A DNA stretch of 5,056 nucleotides from assembly GCA_945872285.1 (NCBI GenBank), contig CAMBZR010000132.1, positions 1 to 5,056 on the forward strand. Direction: 5' to 3'. Made by a program: the position numbers and the translations under genes. This document shows positions 1-5,056 of this stretch, piece after piece. The notes beneath the pieces were generated by a model, which searched no databases, was not told where the DNA came from, and worked only from the letters and a program-made list of their open reading frames with translations. The DNA comes from Bordetella parapertussis (GTDB lineage: Bacteria; Pseudomonadota; Gammaproteobacteria; Burkholderiales; Burkholderiaceae_B). The stretch's first letter is position 1; every line of letters starts with the position of its first letter.

Positions 1-220
1 TATGACCAAGCCCTGAACGGGGCAATATCACGGCCGCGTAGCCTGGGTCGGCTACATGAAGCGCCAGACCGGTCGGGATCAAGTGGGTAGCGCCGGGCTC
101 TAAGACCAAGGGCGCCTCCAGACAAGCACGCAGATCCAGTCCTGCTGAACCCGCCGTTGCGTAGGCCGGTAGATGTTCGCGCATGCGTGGGTCTAGAATT
201 TTTAATTCGACGGCTTTCAC
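1..220 (-). CDS. dut: Deoxyuridine 5'-triphosphate nucleotidohydrolase (dUTPase), 3' end cut off by window edge
   Basis: dUTPase hydrolyses dUTP to dUMP and pyrophosphate, keeping uracil out of DNA and supplying the dTMP precursor; the family enzyme is a trimer. Only the first 73 codons (about half of a ~150-residue protein) are in the window. Reading the minus strand from the GTG at 220-218 gives [12 protein letters not shown], then [16 protein letters not shown] (residues 19-34, conserved motif I), [17 protein letters not shown] (47-63), and LPRSGLGH (66-73, motif II) at the edge. This closely follows the E. coli Dut N-terminus. The GTG start is preferred because the KILDPR stretch upstream of Met13 is conserved and GAGGA lies seven bases upstream. 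The start overlaps the dedA stop as GTGA, so translation is probably coupled. Adjacency to coaBC (dfp) is the usual context, here with dedA between them. Confidence 0.95.
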   Translation of the reverse strand, partial: MKAVELKILDPRMREHLPAYATAGSAGLDLRACLEAPLVLEPGATHLIPTGLALHVADPGYAAVILPRSGLGH

Positions 221-867
221 AGCATTTTCCTCGGAGCGGTGCGGCGGCGTTTGTCTTGCTCGGCGCGACGTGTATGCCAGACTAAGAGGCCGACGCTAAA
301 CAGTACGACAAAACCCAGCGCTGAATAAATCAGTGATTCGCGCGAATGTTTGGCGGCATCGACACTAATTGCCGCTAAATAACCGGGAGCGAGCAAAGCC
401 GGGACCCATAAGATTCCTGACAAAACATTCGCCAGTTGAAACTTTTTTTCAGACATTTTCATGACGCCCGCGACGGTGGGGATCAGACAGCGTACCGGCC
501 CTAAAAACCGCCCGATCAAGACAGCTAAAAAGCCATACCGATAACAAAGCAGTCGGGCGCGCGCCACAGAACGACGATGCGTTTTTAGCACCTTCAGACG
601 CAAGATGCTCGGCCCGAGCCACTTACCAAGCCAGTACGACAAAGCATCGCCAAGCACGGCTCCGGCCATGCCCCAAAGCAGAATAGGCGCGATTGGAAGG
701 GTACCGCCGCCGACCAGACCGCCGCTCATCATTAATAACACTGTGGCGGGTAGGAAGATACCGATGATTAACATCGACTCGCCAAAGGTCATTAAAAAAA
801 TGATCGGACCGGCCCACGCCTGATGCGTCTGAATAAATTGCCCAGCCTCTAAAATAAGTGCATCCAT
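217..867 (-). CDS. DedA-family integral membrane protein
   Basis: This is a DedA (SNARE-associated/VTT domain) inner-membrane protein of 216 residues, typical in length. Family members are linked to envelope integrity, membrane potential and, in some cases, movement of undecaprenyl phosphate or phospholipids. The substrate here cannot be told from sequence. Motifs seen: Glu30 in TFGES, the re-entrant segment [13 protein letters not shown] (38-50), [13 protein letters not shown] (73-85), [16 protein letters not shown] (119-134) with Arg120 and Arg126, and GILWVP (151-156). Arg120 and Arg126 have the spacing of the essential arginine pair in E. coli YqjA/YghB. The acidic residue that follows PG in those proteins appears to be Thr42 here. 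Hydrophobic segments lie near 20-50, 58-72, 112-135, 148-168 and 178-198, and the C-terminal tail (199-216) is very basic. The ATG at 867 has no clear Shine-Dalgarno and is probably coupled to coaBC. The stop overlaps the dut start by four bases. Confidence 0.93.
   Translation of the reverse strand: MDALILEAGQFIQTHQAWAGPIIFLMTFGESMLIIGIFLPATVLLMMSGGLVGGGTLPIAPILLWGMAGAVLGDALSYWLGKWLGPSILRLKVLKTHRRSVARARLLCYRYGFLAVLIGRFLGPVRCLIPTVAGVMKMSEKKFQLANVLSGILWVPALLAPGYLAAISVDAAKHSRESLIYSALGFVVLFSVGLLVWHTRRAEQDKRRRTAPRKML
228..232 (-). promoter_or_regulatory. Ribosome binding site of dut, inside dedA
   Basis: The minus strand reads GAGGA, seven bases (AAATGCT), then GTG at 220. It decides the choice of GTG as the dut start over the next in-frame ATG (codon 13), which has conserved protein sequence upstream of it. 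The site is inside the last codons of dedA. Confidence 0.75.
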
Positions 868-879
868 CAGGTGTGAGAC

Positions 880-2088
880 TCAAGCTTTTTGTGGAAGCCG
901 CGCGGCAATCGCGGCGATCAGCTGGCGCGCGACGTCTTGTTTAGCGCTTGTCGGCAGCGGGTGTTCGCCTTGTTCGTCAAAAATACTGACGGTGGTCTGT
1001 TCAGCGTCCATCACGTGCTGCGCCAGATTGCCGATCAGCATTGGTATTCCTTTGCGCAGGCGTTTGGCTTGTGAGAATTCAGAGAGTCGCTCGGTTTCGG
1101 CTGCAAAGCCAACGCACCAGGGCGCATTCGGTAAGGCTGCGACAGTTGCCAGAATGTCGGGGTTTAACGCAAATTCTAAGCTTGGCGTGTGTGAGCTGGC
1201 AGCCAAGGGATCTTTCTTGATTTTGTCGCTCGCAACGTTTGTCACCCGCCAGTCGGCCACGGCAGCTACAGAAATAAAAATATCTTGTCTGGCGATCCGT
1301 GACAGCACGGCCTCGTGCATTTGCTGCGCGGTTTGCACGTGAATGCACGGCACGCCATAGGGCTCAGGCAGGGCGGTCGGACCCGAAATCAAGGTGACTT
1401 CGGCGCCCGCTTCAAAGGCGGCTCGCGCCAGTGCATAGCCTGTCTTACCCGATGAACGATTAGTGATCACGCGCACCGGATCAATCGGCTCGACGGTTGG
1501 GCCTGCGGTGATCAGGACGCGTTTGTTCTGCAGGAGCTTAGGCTGAAAAAACGCAACGAGCTCTGCCAAAATTTGCAGAGCTTCGAGCATTCGGCCATCG
1601 CCCGTTTCGCCACATGCTTGTTGTCCAGAACCGGGTCCCAATACGGCGACACCATCTTGCTTAAGTTGCGCGACGTTGCGCTGCGTGGGAGCTGCCGACC
1701 ACATTTCGCGGTTCATGGCGGGTGCGACTAGCAGTGGGCAAGCGCGTGCCAGACAAAGGGTTGAAAGCAAATCATCGGCGCGGCCTTGTGCCAATTTAGC
1801 CATGAAATCAGCCGAGGCCGGTGCGATTAAGATCGCATCGGCGCCGCGGCTTAAGTCGATATGAGCCATGTTGTTAGGGATACGAGGATCCCAGGCATCG
1901 TTAAATACCGGGCGTCCGCTGAGTGCTTGCATTGTCACGGCGGTGATGAAATGCGTTGCGGCGTCGGTCATGACAACATCAACGGTCGCACCTTGCTCGA
2001 TGAACCGGCGCACCAGTTCGGCAGATTTATAGCAAGCGATTCCACCGCTTAGGCCCAGTACGATTCGTTTGTCATGAAGCTCTTGCAT
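880..2088 (-). CDS. coaBC: Bifunctional phosphopantothenoylcysteine decarboxylase / phosphopantothenate-cysteine ligase
   Basis: CoaBC (Dfp) carries out two successive cytoplasmic steps of coenzyme A synthesis: CTP-dependent joining of 4'-phosphopantothenate to cysteine (CoaB), then FMN-dependent decarboxylation to 4'-phosphopantetheine (CoaC). Its 402 residues match the E. coli length (about 406). The N-terminal CoaC domain (about 1-180) has the flavin-binding start [11 protein letters not shown], catalytic His76 in NNMAHIDL, the PAMN motif (123-126) and Cys159 in [11 protein letters not shown]. The C-terminal CoaB domain (about 188-400) has [14 protein letters not shown], Asn210 in [17 protein letters not shown] (274-280) and Lys289 in DKIKK. 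Asn210 and Lys289 fall at the same numbers as the E. coli active-site residues. Both activities therefore look intact. The ATG at 2088 is preceded by GCGAGG five bases upstream, which supports this start. The gene overlaps lspA by 17 bases, and dedA follows 12 bases after its TGA. Confidence 0.98.
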   Translation of the reverse strand: MQELHDKRIVLGLSGGIACYKSAELVRRFIEQGATVDVVMTDAATHFITAVTMQALSGRPVFNDAWDPRIPNNMAHIDLSRGADAILIAPASADFMAKLAQGRADDLLSTLCLARACPLLVAPAMNREMWSAAPTQRNVAQLKQDGVAVLGPGSGQQACGETGDGRMLEALQILAELVAFFQPKLLQNKRVLITAGPTVEPIDPVRVITNRSSGKTGYALARAAFEAGAEVTLISGPTALPEPYGVPCIHVQTAQQMHEAVLSRIARQDIFISVAAVADWRVTNVASDKIKKDPLAASSHTPSLEFALNPDILATVAALPNAPWCVGFAAETERLSEFSQAKRLRKGIPMLIGNLAQHVMDAEQTTVSIFDEQGEHPLPTSAKQDVARQLIAAIAARLPQKA

Positions 2089-2596
2089 GGCGACCTCGCA
2101 GACGAAGAATTTCGTCTAGAATCAATAGGATAGCACCGAGTGTAATGCAGGAGTCGGCGACGTTAAAGGCGGGGTAATACCAGTCTTGCCAATAAAACAA
2201 TAAAAAATCAATCACATGACCGTAGAGCAGTCGGTCAATGACATTGCCAAGCGCCCCACTTAAGATCAGCGCCAAGGCAAGCAGCAAGCGTGGTTGCGTG
2301 CGATTGTTGTGCATCATCCAAAGCATAAAACCTGAGGCGCCTAGCCCGAGCACTGAAAAAAACCACCGCTGCCAACCGGCCTCGTCGGCTAAAAAGCTGA
2401 ACGCGGCCCCGCGGTTGTAAAGCAAAGTAAAGTCAAAAAAAGGCAAAACTTGCGACCGTTCGCCGTAGCGAAAGGTGGTGTCGAACCATATTTTGGTCAA
2501 CTGGTCGGCCAAAAGTAAAATTGCTGACATCAACAGCCAGCGCGTGAGGGTCGCTTGATCTTTAAGCGAGCGCTTTGGCTCAGTCGTGTCTGTCAT
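2072..2596 (-). CDS. lspA: Lipoprotein signal peptidase (signal peptidase II)
   Basis: LspA is an inner-membrane aspartyl protease that removes the signal peptide from diacylglyceryl-modified prolipoproteins, after Lgt and before Lnt. At 174 residues it is close to the usual length (E. coli about 164). Four hydrophobic segments are visible, at roughly 19-37, 78-95, 103-121 and 147-165. Conserved motifs are LLLADQLTK (Asp31), YNRGAAFSFL (Asn61), GNVIDRLLYGHVIDF and FNVADS. Asp130 and Asp148, 18 residues apart, match the catalytic pair of the family. The ATG at 2596 is chosen because it puts a short charged tail before helix 1 and lies five bases after the ileS stop. No good Shine-Dalgarno precedes it, so translation is probably coupled to ileS. 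Its last 17 bases overlap the start of coaBC. The ileS-lspA pairing is common in proteobacteria. Confidence 0.98.
   Translation of the reverse strand: MTDTTEPKRSLKDQATLTRWLLMSAILLLADQLTKIWFDTTFRYGERSQVLPFFDFTLLYNRGAAFSFLADEAGWQRWFFSVLGLGASGFMLWMMHNNRTQPRLLLALALILSGALGNVIDRLLYGHVIDFLLFYWQDWYYPAFNVADSCITLGAILLILDEILRLRGRHARAS
2094..2099 (-). promoter_or_regulatory. Ribosome binding site of coaBC, inside lspA
   Basis: The minus strand reads GCGAGG, five bases (TCGCC), then the coaBC ATG. It lies within the last codons of lspA. It supports the ATG at 2088 as the start of coaBC and lets ribosomes enter there even though the two genes overlap. Confidence 0.75.
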
Positions 2597-2601
2597 CGTG
2601 G

Positions 2602-5056
2602 TTAGTCGCTCGCCCGCATGTCTTGCGTTTCGCGCGCTTCCTTTAAGCTACTCACGCAACGACCACAAATATCTGGGTGCTGAGCCTCAAGACCGATATC
2701 GGCGCGCCAGTGCCAACAACGTTCGCATTTTTTATGAGGCGAGGGTGCGATGCTGATTGAAAGCTCATTTTGACCGGCGTCCGTAGCGGCCCGCACACTC
2801 ACGTGCGAGACAATAAAAACATAAGGTAATTGTTCGGCCACGCTCTGTAGCAAGGCCAGGTCACTGCCAGAAGCGGTCAGGTCGATTTCGCCTTGTAGCG
2901 ATGAACCGATGCTGCCAGCGGTGCGAAGCTCTTCAAGCTTGCGTGTGACCAGTGTCCGGATTTCGCGCAGACGACCCCAGCGCTGTTGCAACAGGTCAGC
3001 GTCGGTGATTGTAGGCACGACGTGATAGCACTCGGTAAAGATCGTGACACGCTGGTCTGCTGGCAGACTGGCTAAGGTCTTGTCGCCCAGCAGGCCCCAG
3101 GCCTCTTCGGCCGTAAACGACAAGATTGGTGCCATCAGCTTAAGCAGGGTCTGGGTGATGTGCAGTAATGCCGTTTGCGCCGAGCGACGCGCCAGACTCT
3201 TAGGCGCTGAGGTATATAAACGGTCTTTCAAAACATCAAGATAAAAAGAGCCTAAATCTTCAGAGCAAAAATGCTGCAACCTGGACATGGCCGGTTGAAA
3301 CTCGTATTGTTCAAAGCTTTTGAGCACCTCAGCTTGCATCTGCGCCGTCATCGCCAGCGCGTACTGATCGATTTCAAGCATGCTTTCGGTTAGTACGACA
3401 TCTTTTGCCGCGTCAAAGTCAGCTAGGTTGGCAAGTAAAAAACGCAAGGTGTTACGAATACGACGATAGCTTTCTACTACGCGCTTCAGGATTTCATCAG
3501 AGATTGAGAGTTCGCCAGAGTAGTCGGTGCTGGCGACCCACAAGCGCAAAATCTCGGCGCCCAGGCTGTCAGAGACTTTTTGTGGCGCAATCACGTTGCC
3601 CACCGACTTACTCATTTTGCGACCCTGGCCGTCCACGACAAAGCCGTGTGTCAACAAACTGTTGTAAGGGGCACGGCCTTCGAGCATGCAACCGGTTAAC
3701 AGCGACGAGTGAAACCAGCCTCGATGTTGATCTGAGCCTTCAAGGTACAGGTCGGCAGGCCAAGGCAACTCGCCGTGTGAGCCTTGTTGCGCATTGTTTA
3801 AACCACCTAGCACGGTCGCGTGCGTGGTGCCAGAATCAAACCACACATCGAGTGTGTCGCGATTTTTTTCGTATGTATCGGCATCGGGGCCCAGCAAGTC
3901 TGCTGGTTCAACCGCTTGCCAAGCCTCGATGCCGCGCTGTTCAACCAACTTGGCGACGGTCTCAAGCAAGGCAGGGGTGTCAGGGTGCAGGGCGCCGGTT
4001 TCTTTGTGAATAAAGAAGGCCATGGGTACGCCCCATTGGCGCTGCCGCGATAAGGTCCAATCGGGTCGATTCGCAATCATGGCATGTAGGCGCGCGCGAC
4101 CCCAGGCTGGGTAAAACGCAGTGGCTTCGATGGCGGCCAGCGCACTGGTGCGCAGCGTCGACGCGTCGTCTTTAGGAGGCACGTCCATTCCGGCAAACCA
4201 CTGACTGGTCGCACGATAGATGATGGGCGTCTTGTGACGCCAGCAATGCATGTAGCTATGTGCGTGCGGTTCTTGCTTGAGCAGGGTACCCGCTTGCGTC
4301 AGCGCTTCGACGATTTTTGGATTGGCCGCCCAGATGGTTAAGCCACCGAAGCCGGGCAAACTCGGCACGAACTTACCATCGCCCATCACAGGGCTGATGA
4401 TGTCGGCATCTTTCATGCCATTGGCTTTGCAGGATAAAAAGTCCTCGATACCATAGGCCGGTGCCGAATGTACGACACCCGTACCCGTATCAAGCGTGAC
4501 GTAATCGCCCAAATAAATAGGTGCTGTACGTTGGTAGCCCGCGTCAAAGCGCGCAAGCGGGTGTTCGAACTCGAGTTTGTTTAACGCTTGTCCAGGGCAA
4601 CGCGCAATGACTTCGCCTTGCAGGTTCCATTCTTTGAGGCAAGCCTGAACACGATCGAGCGCGATCAGCAGCAGCGCGCCTGTGGCCGGTGCCGGGCTCG
4701 CGCGCACCAAGGCATATTCAAACTCAGGGTGCAGGTTTAATGCTTGGTTTGAGGGGATGGTCCAGGGGGTGGTGGTCCAGATCACGATGGCGCCGGGCTC
4801 GACGTCTTGCAGGCCAAAGGCTTTTGCCAGTGCAGTACGATCGATAAACGGAAACGCGACGTGCACAGCGGGGTCTTTACGATCGGCGTATTCAACCTCA
4901 GCCTCGGCCAAAGCCGAACCGCAATCAAAGCACCAGTTCACGGGCTTAAGGCCCCTAAAGACATAGCCTTTGTCTAGGATTCGACCCAGCGCACGAATTT
5001 CGTTGGCCTCATTGCTGAAGTTCATGGTCATGTAGGGGCGGTTCCAGTCGCCCAGC
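2602..5056 (-). CDS. ileS: Isoleucyl-tRNA synthetase, 5' end cut off by window edge
   Basis: This cytoplasmic class I synthetase charges tRNA-Ile and edits Val-tRNA-Ile. The frame is open to the right edge (LGDWNRPY precedes the Met at 5031), so that Met is internal. About 130 N-terminal residues, including the HIGH motif, lie outside the window. Counting from the Met at 5031: the CP1 editing domain has WTTTPWT at 85-91 and the [10 protein letters not shown] region, with His188 and Asp197 matching the editing His and Asp of E. coli IleRS. The catalytic core has DVWFDSG (395-401), [12 protein letters not shown] (429-440) and KMSKS (472-476, bases 3604-3618). An anticodon-binding helical domain follows. 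The C-terminal zinc finger has Cys769, 772, 789 and 792 (bases 2656-2727). These features fit the bacterial type 1 enzyme. The gene ends in TAA five bases before lspA. No frameshift is seen. A segment of 24 residues between DVWFDSG and ADLYLEGSD is longer than I recall in E. coli. Confidence 0.98.
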   Translation of the reverse strand, partial: LGDWNRPYMTMNFSNEANEIRALGRILDKGYVFRGLKPVNWCFDCGSALAEAEVEYADRKDPAVHVAFPFIDRTALAKAFGLQDVEPGAIVIWTTTPWTIPSNQALNLHPEFEYALVRASPAPATGALLLIALDRVQACLKEWNLQGEVIARCPGQALNKLEFEHPLARFDAGYQRTAPIYLGDYVTLDTGTGVVHSAPAYGIEDFLSCKANGMKDADIISPVMGDGKFVPSLPGFGGLTIWAANPKIVEALTQAGTLLKQEPHAHSYMHCWRHKTPIIYRATSQWFAGMDVPPKDDASTLRTSALAAIEATAFYPAWGRARLHAMIANRPDWTLSRQRQWGVPMAFFIHKETGALHPDTPALLETVAKLVEQRGIEAWQAVEPADLLGPDADTYEKNRDTLDVWFDSGTTHATVLGGLNNAQQGSHGELPWPADLYLEGSDQHRGWFHSSLLTGCMLEGRAPYNSLLTHGFVVDGQGRKMSKSVGNVIAPQKVSDSLGAEILRLWVASTDYSGELSISDEILKRVVESYRRIRNTLRFLLANLADFDAAKDVVLTESMLEIDQYALAMTAQMQAEVLKSFEQYEFQPAMSRLQHFCSEDLGSFYLDVLKDRLYTSAPKSLARRSAQTALLHITQTLLKLMAPILSFTAEEAWGLLGDKTLASLPADQRVTIFTECYHVVPTITDADLLQQRWGRLREIRTLVTRKLEELRTAGSIGSSLQGEIDLTASGSDLALLQSVAEQLPYVFIVSHVSVRAATDAGQNELSISIAPSPHKKCERCWHWRADIGLEAQHPDICGRCVSSLKEARETQDMRASD

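Larger units (their letters stand above)
1..5056 (-). other. Probable operon ileS-lspA-coaBC-dedA-dut
   Basis: All five genes share the minus strand. The junctions are: ileS to lspA, 5 bases apart; lspA to coaBC, 17-base overlap; coaBC to dedA, 12 bases apart; dedA to dut, 4-base overlap. There is no room for an intergenic promoter or a hairpin terminator, so one transcript is likely, although promoters inside coding sequence cannot be ruled out by eye. Both ends of the unit lie outside the window. Confidence 0.8.

Noticed and set aside
196..208. Small AT-rich inverted repeat (GAATT-TTT-AATTC) in the start region of dut
   Set aside because: The five-base arms are weak and AT-only apart from one pair, and they encode conserved Dut residues (VELKIL region). 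It is too small to call an operator or terminator.
623..883. 86-codon minus-strand frame overlapping dedA and the coaBC end
   Set aside because: It overlaps the first 82 or so codons of dedA in another frame, whose own translation carries clear DedA motifs; no independent support.
992..1342. 116-codon open frame on the plus strand opposite coaBC
   Set aside because: It is antisense to the conserved CoaB domain, shows no recognisable motif, and has the composition expected of a shadow frame.
1079..1348. 89-codon minus-strand frame inside coaBC
   Set aside because: It is an alternative frame within the intact CoaB domain; there is no frameshift in coaBC that would require it.
3405..4013. 202-codon open frame on the plus strand opposite ileS
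   Set aside because: It lies wholly antisense to well-conserved IleRS sequence including KMSKS. Its translation is rich in Arg, Cys, Ser and Gln and shows no recognisable domain, so it is a shadow of the real gene.
5029..5031. ATG at 5031 as the true start of ileS
   Set aside because: The frame continues upstream to the window edge as LGDWNRPY, which is conserved IleRS sequence, and the HIGH motif would be missing from a protein starting here.
1..5056. A novel defence, mobile or secondary-metabolism system
   Set aside because: Every base is taken up by five recognisable core genes with intact key motifs and operon-tight junctions; no space or signal for another system was seen on either strand.

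Overview
The window is a gene-dense stretch of housekeeping chromosome, read entirely from the minus strand. In transcription order (right edge to left edge) it carries ileS (5' end cut off by the window edge), lspA, coaBC (dfp), a DedA-family membrane protein gene, and dut (3' end cut off by the window edge). No gap between genes exceeds 12 bases, and two of the four junctions overlap, so the five genes look like one co-transcribed unit. No promoter, terminator, RNA gene, mobile element, CRISPR array or long repeat can be seen. The promoter presumably lies upstream of ileS, beyond the right edge.

The order ileS-lspA-coaBC-dut joins two pairs that are separate in E. coli (ileS-lspA and dfp-dut). 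The protein sequences resemble betaproteobacterial homologues, for example the [12 protein letters not shown] stretch of CoaC and the zinc-finger IleRS tail. My best guess is a betaproteobacterium, probably Burkholderiales, with moderate GC. This is inference from gene order and remembered family sequences, not a database result.

Region by region: 5056-2602 is about 817 codons of isoleucyl-tRNA synthetase without its N-terminal HIGH-motif part. 2596-2072 is prolipoprotein signal peptidase. 2088-880 is the bifunctional coenzyme A enzyme CoaBC, whose start and ribosome binding site lie inside lspA. 867-217 is a five-helix-type DedA protein. 220-1 is the first 73 codons of dUTPase, starting at a GTG that overlaps the dedA stop.

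The genes do not form one pathway. They combine translation (IleRS), lipoprotein maturation in the inner membrane (LspA), CoA synthesis (CoaBC), probable membrane-lipid or carrier homeostasis (DedA) and nucleotide-pool cleaning (Dut), all needed during growth. The least ordinary element is the dedA gene placed between coaBC and dut. I found no evidence of a novel system.
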